Below, piece by piece: positions 42,640 through 51,670 of a stretch of DNA of 64,000 bases. Every line of letters starts with the position of its first letter. Position 1 is the first letter of the stretch. The stretch is from Flavobacteriales bacterium (GTDB lineage: Bacteria; Bacteroidota; Bacteroidia; NS11-12g; UBA955), in contig CANMCY010000008.1 of the NCBI GenBank assembly GCA_947496375.1, positions 1-64,000 on the forward strand, in the 5' to 3' direction. The notes below the pieces were generated by a model. The model made no database searches. It saw only the letters and a list, made by a program, of their open reading frames with translations, and was not told where the DNA came from. A program made the position numbers and the translations under genes.

Positions 42640-43329
42640 TTACCTGCGTTTACCCGCCTTCACCCATTTCCAAATCCCAAACAACACAACCGGCAGGATG
42701 GCAGCCCCCCAAAAGGCCAGCTGCTCCGTGCGCAAATGAATGGGAATATGCAAGAAAAGCGCCACCAGCGCACCACTCACCGCACCACCAAGGTGCCCTT
42801 CGTGTGAAATGTTTGCCGCACCTGCCTTCGGTAGCTGAGATAAAACCATGGAAACCCAGCATATAATAATGGCAAATAACCAACCGGGTATCCCTACAGG
42901 AATAAAAAACAGGTATAAACTCACTTCAGGCAGCATCCACACAAACGCAAAAATCACCCCAAATAAACCACCGGATGCCCCGAGTGCACTATAATTCAGG
43001 TTATTGCGGTGGGTAACCATCGTGAAGAGGTTTCCGCCAATGATAGACAAAAGGTAAATAGCCGCAAACCCCAGTTTACCATACAGCATTTCTACCGTAG
43101 GGCCGAAGTAATACAGCGTGAGCATATTAAATAATAAATGGACAAAACTGTAATGCGCAAAACCGGAAGCAATCAGCCGGTCATACTCTCTGTTGCGCGC
43201 CACCGCACGATACAGAAACAGCATTCGCTCCAGTAAAGCGTGATTGCTTTGCAGTATCAGCCAGATAATGACATTGGCCACGATAATGCCCGTTGTCAAT
43301 CCGGGTTGTATTCCCAACGGTAGGTTCAC
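42640..43329 (-). CDS. Rhomboid-family intramembrane serine protease
   Basis: 229 residues, about six membrane helices. Catalytic Ser in LGASGGLFGVIF near residue 119 and catalytic His in SHEGHLGGAVSGAL near 178; the upstream HYSFVHLLFNMLTLYYFG is the conserved helix-2 motif of active rhomboids. Cleaves transmembrane segments within the membrane; substrate unknown. Start is GTG, overlapping the preceding gene's stop as GTGA, so it is coupled to the GIN-domain lipoprotein gene. Confidence 0.93.
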   Translation of the reverse strand: MNLPLGIQPGLTTGIIVANVIIWLILQSNHALLERMLFLYRAVARNREYDRLIASGFAHYSFVHLLFNMLTLYYFGPTVEMLYGKLGFAAIYLLSIIGGNLFTMVTHRNNLNYSALGASGGLFGVIFAFVWMLPEVSLYLFFIPVGIPGWLFAIIICWVSMVLSQLPKAGAANISHEGHLGGAVSGALVALFLHIPIHLRTEQLAFWGAAILPVVLFGIWKWVKAGKRR

Positions 43330-44060
43330 TGTTTAATGACCCTCCCTGTGCCGAGCTCTTTGATATCAAGTTTTACCAACGGGTTTTGGTAATAGATAAT
43401 ATTTCCACTGCCATAAACCGTTGCAGCCAGTATGTTTTTGGGATTGACCCTGATATCCCGGGCAGCATAATGGTAAATATAGGCATCATCCGACCGAAGA
43501 TGCCGTGCATCAAAACTGCTTCCGTTTTCACAGCCCCAGGCAAATATTGTACCTTGCCCGGCAAGGTCAACATGCCCTGAATTGTTGCCATTCCCGTACA
43601 AATTGCCACAGAACAACAGTAATTTCTGGTTTTCTACACTGTTCATATTGATGTTTACCTGGTCTGTATAGACCGTATCCAAAAAAATAACCGATGCCGC
43701 CCCCTGAATATCGAGTGCATTGATTTTATGAATATTCATCGTGCAAATGGGCTGCACATTAAAACTCCTTACCCAGTTGAAATTGTTCTTATCCGTGATT
43801 ACGCAATAATCCTCCTGCCAGTCCAATTTGATTTTATCAATCACATTGCTGCCATACCGAATCAATACCTGCTCAGGTTTCGTTTTGTCTGACTGAATGT
43901 AAACCTTGAATTTTTGGCCTACCCTCAGCTTTGTACAAGGCCTGCTGATTAGCAGGGTAGTGCTGTCTTCCGTTCCATAAGATGTTAAAAAATCCGGACC
44001 ATTTTGACAGTTTTGCAGTGTCAGGGAAATAAAAAAAGATAAAATGATAAAGCGGCCCAA
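43326..44060 (-). CDS. Lipoprotein with GIN-like (DUF2807) adhesin domain
   Basis: About 244 residues if started at TTG 44060. The N-terminus is then a lipoprotein signal (GRFIILSFFISLTLQNC) with the Cys as likely lipid anchor. The body has beta-helix-like strands typical of GIN/DUF2807 putative auto-transporter adhesin domains: LDIQGAASVIF, VNINMNSVENQKLLLFCGNL, HVDLAGQGTIFAWG, LAATVYGSGNIIYYQNP and IKELGTGRVIKQ. The frame extends upstream to 44255 but that part crosses the divergent TPR gene and is not protein-like; no ATG or GTG lies near the signal. Coupled to the rhomboid gene. Function unknown, surface or periplasmic binding likely. Confidence 0.7.
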   Translation of the reverse strand: MGRFIILSFFISLTLQNCQNGPDFLTSYGTEDSTTLLISRPCTKLRVGQKFKVYIQSDKTKPEQVLIRYGSNVIDKIKLDWQEDYCVITDKNNFNWVRSFNVQPICTMNIHKINALDIQGAASVIFLDTVYTDQVNINMNSVENQKLLLFCGNLYGNGNNSGHVDLAGQGTIFAWGCENGSSFDARHLRSDDAYIYHYAARDIRVNPKNILAATVYGSGNIIYYQNPLVKLDIKELGTGRVIKQ

Positions 44061-44109
44061 CTTTTGAAGTTTACTTTGCAGTACAAAATTGCTAAAGGTG
44101 AGGCATATA

Positions 44110-44727
44110 ATGAACAGATTCTTAAAATTAATTGTCGTGATGCTGTGTTTGCTGCCGATGGCAATCACCGCGCAGGATGATGATGAGTCGCTCAGCGATC
44201 TGGCCCAGGCCCGGGAAGCGATGCGCAAAAAAGAATTTCTGAAGGCGGAACACATCTGCCTGCGTATGCTTGCGCAACATCCTACGGATAATGATATTCG
44301 GCATTTGCTTTCACATGCACTTGTTTTTCAATCGCGTTTTACGGAAGCCGACAGTTTGCTGAAAAAAGTGCTGGAATCCGACACCAATTTAGCCGGAACA
44401 TACTGGTACATGGGCTTGAGTGCAGAAAGACAGAATAAAAATCTGACAGCCGTTTATCATTTTAAAAAGTACCTGGCAAAAACGGCAAATCCCTTAAATA
44501 TCAACGTCAGCGCCTGGCTGCATGCGGCTTCGGGTTACAGACGTATGATGCGCAGTGAGGGAATCACCACCGCTCAGTTTGACGAAATGGTGTATTTGTA
44601 TAACCATTATCTGGAAGCCATGCCTACGGAAGTATATGCCGAGGCAGTAAGGGATTTTTTAGAGCGTGTTAAATCCAGAAAACCGGCCCCCGGACAAAAA
44701 CTCGTTTGGGACGAAACCTCGGAATAG
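44110..44727 (+). CDS. Exported TPR-like protein
   Basis: 205 residues. Signal peptide MNRFLKLIVVMLCLLPMAI (cleavage after TAQ) followed by an acidic stretch (DDDESLSDL) and helix pairs of the tetratricopeptide type: ALVFQSRFTEADSLLKKVLE, YWYMGLSAERQNKNLTAVYHFKKYL. Likely a periplasmic protein-interaction module. ATG at 44110 begins the signal; an in-frame ATG at 44089 adds seven residues. Followed 25 bp later by the HD gene with its own promoter. Confidence 0.75.
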   Translation: MNRFLKLIVVMLCLLPMAITAQDDDESLSDLAQAREAMRKKEFLKAEHICLRMLAQHPTDNDIRHLLSHALVFQSRFTEADSLLKKVLESDTNLAGTYWYMGLSAERQNKNLTAVYHFKKYLAKTANPLNINVSAWLHAASGYRRMMRSEGITTAQFDEMVYLYNHYLEAMPTEVYAEAVRDFLERVKSRKPAPGQKLVWDETSE

Positions 44728-44739
44728 CCGCAGTAATAG

Positions 44740-44747
44740 TAACTTTG
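44740..44747 (+). promoter_or_regulatory. TAnnTTTG -7 element for the HD phosphohydrolase gene
   Basis: TAACTTTG, five bases before the ATG at 44753. Another very short or absent leader. Confidence 0.5.
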
Positions 44748-44752
44748 TGCCA

Positions 44753-45979
44753 ATGCAGCCGCTGAACAAGAATAAAATCATCAACGACCCAGTATATGGA
44801 TTTTTGACCGTGCCGTCCGAGTTGGTGCATGACGTAATTCAGCATCCGTATTTTCAACGTTTGCGTCGCATACGGCAGCTGGGCCTCAGCGAAGTAGTTT
44901 ATCCCGGTGCCACTCATACCCGTTTTCATCATGCCCTTGGCGCATTGAACCTGATGGTACGCACCATAGAAACCCTAAGGTCCAAAGGTGTGGAGATTAC
45001 GGATGAGGAAGCAGAAGCCGCATGGTTGGGCATCCTGCTGCACGATGTGGGACACGGGCCTTTCAGCCATACCCTGGAGCATACCCTGATTGAGGGGGTG
45101 AGCCATGAATATATTTCAACCTTGATTATGCAGCGGCTGAATAAACAGTTTCAGGGGAAACTGGATCTTACCATCCGCATTTTCAAAGGGGATTATCCCC
45201 AAAAGCCATTTTTATCGCAACTGATATCAGGACAGTTGGATATGGACCGCCTGGATTATCTGCAGCGCGACAGCTTCTACTCAGGCGTGAGTGAAGGGGT
45301 TGTGGGAGGCGACCGGATTATTAATATGCTGAACGTGAAAGACGGCAACCTGGTGGTAGAAGAAAAAGGCATTTATTCGGTTGAAAAATTCATCGTAGCA
45401 CGCCGTCTCATGTACTGGCAGGTTTACCTGCACAAAACTGCGGTTGCAGCAGATGAACTGCTTATTTCTATTCTGCAAAGAGCGCGTCACATGGCGGCCA
45501 ATATGGCATCCCTCGGCAGTTATCACCCCCTGATTCATTTTTTGGGTAATACTATTTCAGCAGACCGATTTGATGAAGAATCCCTGGATTTGTTTGTGCT
45601 GCTCGATGACCATGATATCATGACCGCGGTAAAGGCATGGCAATTTCATGACGACCGGGTATTGGCAACCCTATCTCAGGCAATGCTGAAAAGGAATTTG
45701 CCAAAAATAATCATCCAGGATAAGCCCGTTTCAGCCGAACTAAAAGAGGAATGTCTGAAAAAGACCCGTCTGCGTTTTGATTTCATGCTGCCTGATGAAT
45801 CCGGTTATTTTGTGCGCACCGGATTGCTGGAAAACTTGGCATACAAGCCCCAGAAAGGGGGTATTCATATCCTGAAAAAGGACGGAACCGTGTGCGATGC
45901 TGCAGAGGCCTCCGACAACCATAACCTGCATTCCCTGAGTGAAGCAGTTACCAAACATTTTATCACATTCTGGCCCTGA
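44753..45979 (+). CDS. HD-domain phosphohydrolase (dNTPase-like)
   Basis: 408 residues. HD-superfamily metal hydrolase related to bacterial dGTPase/SAMHD1-type proteins (YwfO-like). Visible motifs: PYFQRLRRIRQLGLSEVVYP near 28-47, the metal His in THTRFHHALG, HD pair in GILLHDVGHGPFSHTLEH near 90-105, and the late Asp in GQLDMDRLDYLQRD near 165. A dNTP or nucleotide substrate is likely, but the exact activity is not provable here. The open frame extends 29 codons upstream, but the promoter at 44740 and the ATG at 44753 decide the start. Its TGA overlaps the rsmA ATG. Confidence 0.88.
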   Translation: MQPLNKNKIINDPVYGFLTVPSELVHDVIQHPYFQRLRRIRQLGLSEVVYPGATHTRFHHALGALNLMVRTIETLRSKGVEITDEEAEAAWLGILLHDVGHGPFSHTLEHTLIEGVSHEYISTLIMQRLNKQFQGKLDLTIRIFKGDYPQKPFLSQLISGQLDMDRLDYLQRDSFYSGVSEGVVGGDRIINMLNVKDGNLVVEEKGIYSVEKFIVARRLMYWQVYLHKTAVAADELLISILQRARHMAANMASLGSYHPLIHFLGNTISADRFDEESLDLFVLLDDHDIMTAVKAWQFHDDRVLATLSQAMLKRNLPKIIIQDKPVSAELKEECLKKTRLRFDFMLPDESGYFVRTGLLENLAYKPQKGGIHILKKDGTVCDAAEASDNHNLHSLSEAVTKHFITFWP

Positions 45980-46764
45980 TGCAAAAGGTGGCTCCCAAAA
46001 AACAGCTGGGACAGCATTTTCTTACAGATCCCGCGATTGCCTTGAGGATTGCCACGTCAATACCCCAGGGACAATGGAACCGTGTGGTGGAGGTGGGCCC
46101 GGGAATGGGTATTCTCACCAGACCTTTGCTGGAAACCCATGGTGCAGCCCTGCATTGTGTGGAGATAGATAAAGAAAGTGTAGAATGGCTGAGACTTCAG
46201 GGGTGGGCCAAAGAATTGCACATTATTCAGGGTGATTTTTTGGCCGTTCCGGAAGATGTACTATTTGGAGATGGTAATGTGGCGGTCATCGGCAATTATC
46301 CCTATAATATCTCCACCCAGATTGCCTTTCGGGTGCTGGAAGCCCGAAACCCCGTAAAGTTTTTCGGCGGGATGTTTCAGCGTGAAGTGGCAAGACGATT
46401 TTGCGCCGATCATGGCAACAAAGAGTACGGTGTAACCAGCGTGCTGCTGCAGGCATTCTATGATTGCAAATACCTGTTTACTGTAAATGAAGGCAGTTTT
46501 AACCCGCCACCTGCCGTAAAAAGCGGTGTGATGGCCTGTGTGCGGAAGGAACTGCCACCCGACTGCACCTATAAAAGTCTTGCGCTGGTAGTGAAAACCG
46601 CCTTTAATCAGCGAAGAAAAACCTTGTCCAACGCACTAAAACCGCTCACCTCGTCCAAACCTTCTTTTGTGTTGCCCGATGAACTAAAAGGAAAGAGGGC
46701 AGAACAGCTACCGGTAGAGACTTTTATCATGCTTGCGGCACGGTGGGATTCACCTGACTTATAA
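45979..46764 (+). CDS. rsmA: 16S rRNA dimethyladenosine transferase
   Basis: 261 residues. RsmA (KsgA) dimethylates two adjacent adenines near the 3' end of 16S rRNA during 30S maturation. N-terminal KKQLGQHFLTDP, SAM motif VVEVGPGMGILTRPLLETHG, acidic HCVEIDKES and catalytic GNYPYNISTQIAF (family N-x-P-Y, here NYPY) are clear; FNPPPAVKSGV and FNQRRKTLSNALK mark the C-terminal domain. Coupled to the HD gene (TGATG overlap). Confidence 0.96.
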   Translation: MQKVAPKKQLGQHFLTDPAIALRIATSIPQGQWNRVVEVGPGMGILTRPLLETHGAALHCVEIDKESVEWLRLQGWAKELHIIQGDFLAVPEDVLFGDGNVAVIGNYPYNISTQIAFRVLEARNPVKFFGGMFQREVARRFCADHGNKEYGVTSVLLQAFYDCKYLFTVNEGSFNPPPAVKSGVMACVRKELPPDCTYKSLALVVKTAFNQRRKTLSNALKPLTSSKPSFVLPDELKGKRAEQLPVETFIMLAARWDSPDL

Positions 46765-46773
46765 TTTCGGCCG

Positions 46774-46781
46774 TATTTTTG
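46774..46781 (+). promoter_or_regulatory. TAnnTTTG -7 element for the VWA gene
   Basis: TATTTTTG, ten bases after the rsmA stop and 21 bases before the ATG at 46803. Confidence 0.45.
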
Positions 46782-46802
46782 CCGTTATTGTTCATAAATA
46801 CC

Positions 46803-48164
46803 ATGTTTCGAGCCACCGCTGTCTTGTTTCTGTTGATTTTTAGCCGACTTGCGGCCCAGGATGTCCTTCCCGACAGGCAAGTGTGGGATTTTGGCGATGT
46901 ACTATACTGGAAAAATGATACGGCACGCTTCAAGGTACGAAACGCCACCGACAAGGATTTCGTGTTTTTGCCTACCTATTATAAGGAAAATGTTGCAGCG
47001 TATTTCTCCAGTCGGCTTGTTGAACCGGGTAAAACAGCAGAAATACTGATGGTGTATTACACCACCCGTAAAGGCAAGTTTTCACTCGATGTGCCCTTGT
47101 TTATCAGTAGCAGGGCAGAGCCCCTGGTATTTAAATTGAAGGGAGATATTAAAGGATTTGATCCTTCGGCACAGTTGCGCTGTCCTGTGGTAAATCCGAC
47201 CAATGCTGACGAAAATAAACTTGAAAAGATGGTGCAGGTGGAAATCCGCAACCGCAATACCGATGAGCGCTTAAAGCCCGATGAGTTTTCTGTGAAGGAA
47301 AACAATGGTAAGCGGATACGACTGGAACCTCAAGGTGATGGTTTTCGTATGGCCATCATTCCGGGTAATTATCGTATTGCATGCACCAAGACTGGGTTTG
47401 AAGACTATCTGGCCCTCATTACGCTTGAGCCATACCAGCGCAAGTTTATTGTATACATGGATCCAAAACCGGTGGAAGAAGCCACCGTGCCTGAACCGAC
47501 TTCGACCGGTGGAAGAGACGCAACCTCCTCCGAACTTCTGCTCATGGACACGATTGATGAGGAAGCGCATATTCATCCCGAAGATGAATTACTCGAAAGC
47601 AACACTTACAAAACCAACAACCTTGTTTTCATTGTAGATGCCAGCATGAGCATGAAGCGCGACGGTAAAATGGAGACGCTGAAATCCACCATGGCCATTC
47701 TGGTCTCGGCATTACGCAGTAATGACCGTCTGGGAGTGGTAGGTTTTAGCAATGATGCAAAAATCATTCACCCACATGGACCGGTAGATAATAAGGACAG
47801 CATTTATAGCCGCATCAATCGGTTAAAAACCGAGGGCGGTACCAATGGAGGTGCTGCCCTCAAATTGGCATACCAGCAGGCCCGACAATACTTTCAAGCC
47901 GATGGCAACAATCAAATCGTAATTGTGACAGATGGGATGTTTACCACCGGGGGACTCAGCCGAAAAGCCATGGAAAAAATGATTACCGAGGCCGCCGCAT
48001 CCGGTATTCATCTAAGTACCATCATGGTGGGACAAAATCCAACGGCACTGGAGACACTTAAACATCTGAGTGCACTGGGTGGCGGAAACAATATCCACAT
48101 TTTGCCCGATGCCAATCAGCAAATGCTGCTTCTTGAAATGGTCAAATCCCAAAGCCGACGCTAA
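46803..48164 (+). CDS. Exported von Willebrand factor A (VWA) protein with DUF1573-like N-terminus
   Basis: 453 residues. Signal peptide (ATAVLFLLIFSRLAAQ). Residues ~25-130 resemble DUF1573/ASPM-SPD2-Hydin immunoglobulin-like domains (WDFGDVLYWKNDTARFKVRN). A second beta domain (~130-220, IIPGNYRIACTKTGFEDYLA, like a PEGA domain) and an acidic linker lead to a VWA domain near 275-445 with an intact MIDAS: DASMSM near 279, Thr in TEGGTNGGAAL near 345 and Asp in IVTDGMF near 378. Metal-dependent protein binding in the periplasm or at the surface is likely. The ATG at 46803 opens the signal; an ATG at 46779 is in frame but lies within the promoter. Confidence 0.85.
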   Translation: MFRATAVLFLLIFSRLAAQDVLPDRQVWDFGDVLYWKNDTARFKVRNATDKDFVFLPTYYKENVAAYFSSRLVEPGKTAEILMVYYTTRKGKFSLDVPLFISSRAEPLVFKLKGDIKGFDPSAQLRCPVVNPTNADENKLEKMVQVEIRNRNTDERLKPDEFSVKENNGKRIRLEPQGDGFRMAIIPGNYRIACTKTGFEDYLALITLEPYQRKFIVYMDPKPVEEATVPEPTSTGGRDATSSELLLMDTIDEEAHIHPEDELLESNTYKTNNLVFIVDASMSMKRDGKMETLKSTMAILVSALRSNDRLGVVGFSNDAKIIHPHGPVDNKDSIYSRINRLKTEGGTNGGAALKLAYQQARQYFQADGNNQIVIVTDGMFTTGGLSRKAMEKMITEAAASGIHLSTIMVGQNPTALETLKHLSALGGGNNIHILPDANQQMLLLEMVKSQSRR

Positions 48165-48242
48165 CCCGAACGCTGTTTGTCAGTGCGTTAATAAACTTTC
48201 TCATTTTTTCTCAAATTTTGCTTGAAACAAGCGACGGATACT

Positions 48243-48250
48243 TAAATTTG
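48243..48250 (+). promoter_or_regulatory. Promoter of the cytochrome oxidase operon
   Basis: TAAATTTG -7 element, 26 bases before the coxB ATG, with a TTG at 48222-48224 (18-bp spacer) as a plausible -33 box. A GCTTG-AAA-CAAGC inverted repeat overlaps the -33 region (48220-48232) and could bind a regulator. The 112-bp gap from the VWA gene shows no clear terminator. Confidence 0.55.
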
Positions 48251-48276
48251 CACCACAAAATCCATAATTGGCATAA

Positions 48277-49746
48277 ATGAAGAATCACCATTTGTCCGTT
48301 ATCGCTGCCTTTACCAACAAGAAATTGTTTTCGGCGATGTTATTACTGTCCTTGCCTTTTTTTACTTTCGCTCAGTCTGCGTCTGATGTTGTTCAGCCAC
48401 CTCAGGAGTTTAGTCTGGCTAACTGGGACTGGGAATTTATCAGCTATTGCATAGTTGCAGTATTGATCATTCTCATTATCGCCAGGGCTTTCGACATTGG
48501 TGCACTCACTGAAAAAATCACCGGAAAAAAAGTAGTTAACTGGAATTCAACCAACCGTTGGGTTGCCATCATTTTTCTGGTTGCATCCATTGCTGGAATA
48601 TGGTATGAGATGATTTACCACGGTAAATACGTTCTCATTGGCGATTCTTATTCTGAGCATGGAGAAACCATTGACAGCATGTTTAACTGGACTTTCGGCT
48701 TCACATTCGTGGTGTTTGTCATTACCGAAGTGTTGTTGTTCTATTTCATGTTTAAGTATCGCTACCGTGAAGGACAAAAGGCGCTGTATTATTTCCACAA
48801 CAACAAACTGGAACTTGTATGGACCGTGGTGCCTGCAGTAGTGCTTACCTTCCTCGTTTTACGTGGGTTTAATACCTGGTCAAAAATCACGGCAGAAAAA
48901 CCCAAAGATGCGCAGGAAATAGAGATTTTTGGCTATCAGTTTGGATGGAAAGCCCGCTATGCCGGTGATGATAATACATTTGGCAACAGTCACTTTACTT
49001 TCATCAGCGGTAAGAACCCTCTGGGGCTTGCAGTTCCGGAGCATGTAGATTCGCTTTTGGCCGACCTCAAAAGGGACACAGCGCTTCTGAACCGCCAGAT
49101 TGCTTCTGCGTCCGATTCAGCCACAGCATGGAAGACCGCATTCGTGAGCTTCAATACCGGCAGCAATGCAACTGCTTATCCTGCAGTCTATAAAGATTTG
49201 AAAAATAAAATGGAAGACGCAGAGTCCGGTGCCTATGTAAGGCAGTTGAAAAAAGACCTGCGCCGCAAGAATACAACCATTAGTCGCATCACTACCTATC
49301 GCAAAGATCAGAAAGTCTTTAATAGTGCTGCCAACGATGATAAAATCACCACTGAAGTTGTATTGGTAAAGGGTAAGTCCTACACCTTTAACTTCCGCGC
49401 CAGGGATGTGATTCACTCCGCATGGTTCCCCGATTTTCGCGGTCAGATGAATGTAGTGCCCGGTATGGCAACCTGGTTCTCGTTTACCCCTAACAAAACT
49501 ACGGAGCAAGCCCGTACAGAAAAGAATAACAAAGACTTCGACTTTTACCTGTATTGCAACAAAATATGCGGCGGAGCCCACTACAACATGAAAATTAAGA
49601 TCACCGTAGTAGGTTCTGAGGCAGAATACAATACTTGGATGGCCACCCAGGCACCATTCGTGGCTCCTCCTGCTGCTGTTCCAACTCCCTCCAATACGCA
49701 GGATTCTTCAACCCTTGTTAAACCCAATACTGTTACCATTCGTTAA
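48277..49746 (+). CDS. coxB: Cytochrome c oxidase subunit II
   Basis: 489 residues, larger than usual. Subunit II receives electrons from cytochrome c at the CuA centre. N-terminal signal-like helix, then membrane helices (ISYCIVAVLIILIIARAF, WVAIIFLVASIAGIWY, FTFVVFVITEVLLFYFMF, LVWTVVPAVVLTFLVLRGF). The periplasmic cupredoxin has the CuA ligands: His in DVIHSAWFPDFRGQMNVVPG and Cys/Cys/His/Met in CNKICGGAHYNM near 426-437. Between the first cupredoxin strand (EIFGYQFGWKARYAGDDNTF) and the core lies an extra ~100-residue helical, charged insert (about 250-350; LLADLKRDTALLNRQIASAS, YVRQLKKDLRRKN). C-terminus is Pro/Thr-rich. First gene of the oxidase operon. Confidence 0.95.
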   Translation: MKNHHLSVIAAFTNKKLFSAMLLLSLPFFTFAQSASDVVQPPQEFSLANWDWEFISYCIVAVLIILIIARAFDIGALTEKITGKKVVNWNSTNRWVAIIFLVASIAGIWYEMIYHGKYVLIGDSYSEHGETIDSMFNWTFGFTFVVFVITEVLLFYFMFKYRYREGQKALYYFHNNKLELVWTVVPAVVLTFLVLRGFNTWSKITAEKPKDAQEIEIFGYQFGWKARYAGDDNTFGNSHFTFISGKNPLGLAVPEHVDSLLADLKRDTALLNRQIASASDSATAWKTAFVSFNTGSNATAYPAVYKDLKNKMEDAESGAYVRQLKKDLRRKNTTISRITTYRKDQKVFNSAANDDKITTEVVLVKGKSYTFNFRARDVIHSAWFPDFRGQMNVVPGMATWFSFTPNKTTEQARTEKNNKDFDFYLYCNKICGGAHYNMKIKITVVGSEAEYNTWMATQAPFVAPPAAVPTPSNTQDSSTLVKPNTVTIR

Positions 49747-49764
49747 TCTGAAAAGTAAACTAAT

Positions 49765-51663
49765 ATGAGCACCGCAGCTTTACATACAGACCACCACCAC
49801 GGCCACGATCATCACGAGCACAAAGAAAGCTTTATCAGCAAATATGTGTTCTCCATGGATCACAAAATGATCTCAAAGCAATTCCTGATAACAGGTATTG
49901 TAATGGGTATTATCGGCCTGGTTATGTCTCTTCTTTTCCGCATGCAGCTGGCATGGCCCGATGAGAAGTTTGGCATCATGGAAATGCTTTTGGGCAAATG
50001 GGCCCAGGACGGAAAACTGGATCCCAACTTCTACATGGGTTTGGTTACCATCCATGGAACCATCATGGTATTTTACGTGCTTACTGCCGGACTGAGCGGA
50101 ACATTCTCCAACCTGCTGATTCCATTGCAAGTGGGTGCCCGTGATATGGCATCGCCCTTCATGAACATGCTCAGCTACTGGTTCTTTTTCCTGTCTTCAG
50201 CGGTATTGCTCATCTCTGTGGGTGTTGAAACGGGTCCTGCATCTGCCGGATGGACCGTTTACCCTCCGCTGAGTGCCCTGGAAAAAGCCATGCCGGGTTC
50301 CGGTCTTGGAATGACCCTTTGGCTGGTGGCCATCGTGTTGTTTATTGTATCTGCCCTGTTGGGTGGTATTAACTATATCAGTACTGTATTGAACATGCGT
50401 ACCAAAGGTATGAGCATGAACCGCATGCCACTTACCATCTGGGCGTTCTTCTTTACCGCTGTTCTGGGTCTGCTGTCATTCCCCGTATTGTTGGGTGCAG
50501 GTTTATTCCTGATTTTTGACCGCAGCTTTGGAACTTCATTTTACCTCTCGGATATATACCTTGAGGGGGTAGGAGCCATGGAAAACATCGGCGGAAGCCC
50601 TGTGCTTTATCAGCACCTTTTCTGGTTCCTCGGTCACCCTGAAGTATACATCATCCTGATGCCGGCTTTGGGTATTACCTCAGAGGTTATTTCTACCAAC
50701 GCCCGTAAGCCGATCTTTGGATATACCGCCATGGTCATTTCTTTGATGGGCATTTCATTCCTGTCCTTTATCGTTTGGGGTCACCACATGTTCATTACAG
50801 GTATGAATCCATTCTTGGGCAGCGTGTTTATGATTCTCACACTGATTATTGCGGTGCCGTCAGCGGTAAAAGTCTTTAACTATCTCACCACCCTGTGGAA
50901 AGGCAACCTGCGCTTTACGCCGGCCATGCTGTTTTCTATCGGTCTGGTTTCATTCTTTATCTCCGGCGGACTTACCGGTATTTATCTTGGTAATGCAGCG
51001 CTCGATATTCAGCTTCACGATAGTTACTTTGTGGTTGCCCACTTCCACCTGGTAATGGGTTCATCTGCCATCTTTGGAATGTTTGCGGGTATCTACCACT
51101 GGTTCCCTCGCATGTATGGCCGTATGCTGAACAATACCCTGGGTCAGTTCCACTTCTGGATTACCTTTATCACTGCATACCTGGTGTTCTTCCCCATGCA
51201 CTTTATGGGTCTGGCCGGTGTGCCTCGTCGTTACTATATGTTTACCCTGGTAAAAGAGTTTGACGTATGGATGGATGTAAACAAGATGATGACCATTGCT
51301 GCTATTGTTGGCGGTGCAGCTCAGTTGCTGTTCCTGTGGAACTTCTTTTACAGCATTTTCCGCGGTAAAAAATCGGAGCAGAACCCATGGCAGAGCAATA
51401 CCCTCGAATGGAGCGCTCCTGTAGAGCACCTTCACGGAAACTGGCCCGGTGCCATCCCCGAGGTATATCGTGGTCCCTACGAGTACAGCCGTCCCGATCG
51501 TGAGGATGACTATTTCCCACAGTACGTACCCGATGAGTCCGACAATGCCGGTACCGGAGGAGATGGACATGGTTCTGCACCCAAGCGCAAATCAACCAAG
51601 AAAGAAGAAGTAGCGGAAAACGTAATGTTCGCCGCCATCAAGCGTGTGTTTGGCTGGAGCTGA
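49765..51663 (+). CDS. coxA: Cytochrome c oxidase subunit I
   Basis: 632 residues, catalytic subunit of an aa3-type heme-copper oxidase that reduces O2 to water and pumps protons. Twelve or so helices. Low-spin heme His in TIHGTIMVFYVLTAGLSG, CuB His and cross-linked Tyr in FLGHPEVYIILMPALG, CuB His pair in VWGHHMFITGM, and heme ligands in DSYFVVAHFHLVMG. The N-terminal tail is His-rich (TDHHHGHDHHEHKE, residues 8-21), which may bind copper. A soluble C-terminal tail (GTGGDGHGSAPKRKSTKKEE) extends past the last helix. 18 bp after coxB. Confidence 0.97.
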   Translation: MSTAALHTDHHHGHDHHEHKESFISKYVFSMDHKMISKQFLITGIVMGIIGLVMSLLFRMQLAWPDEKFGIMEMLLGKWAQDGKLDPNFYMGLVTIHGTIMVFYVLTAGLSGTFSNLLIPLQVGARDMASPFMNMLSYWFFFLSSAVLLISVGVETGPASAGWTVYPPLSALEKAMPGSGLGMTLWLVAIVLFIVSALLGGINYISTVLNMRTKGMSMNRMPLTIWAFFFTAVLGLLSFPVLLGAGLFLIFDRSFGTSFYLSDIYLEGVGAMENIGGSPVLYQHLFWFLGHPEVYIILMPALGITSEVISTNARKPIFGYTAMVISLMGISFLSFIVWGHHMFITGMNPFLGSVFMILTLIIAVPSAVKVFNYLTTLWKGNLRFTPAMLFSIGLVSFFISGGLTGIYLGNAALDIQLHDSYFVVAHFHLVMGSSAIFGMFAGIYHWFPRMYGRMLNNTLGQFHFWITFITAYLVFFPMHFMGLAGVPRRYYMFTLVKEFDVWMDVNKMMTIAAIVGGAAQLLFLWNFFYSIFRGKKSEQNPWQSNTLEWSAPVEHLHGNWPGAIPEVYRGPYEYSRPDREDDYFPQYVPDESDNAGTGGDGHGSAPKRKSTKKEEVAENVMFAAIKRVFGWS

Positions 51664-51670
51664 TAGGTCC

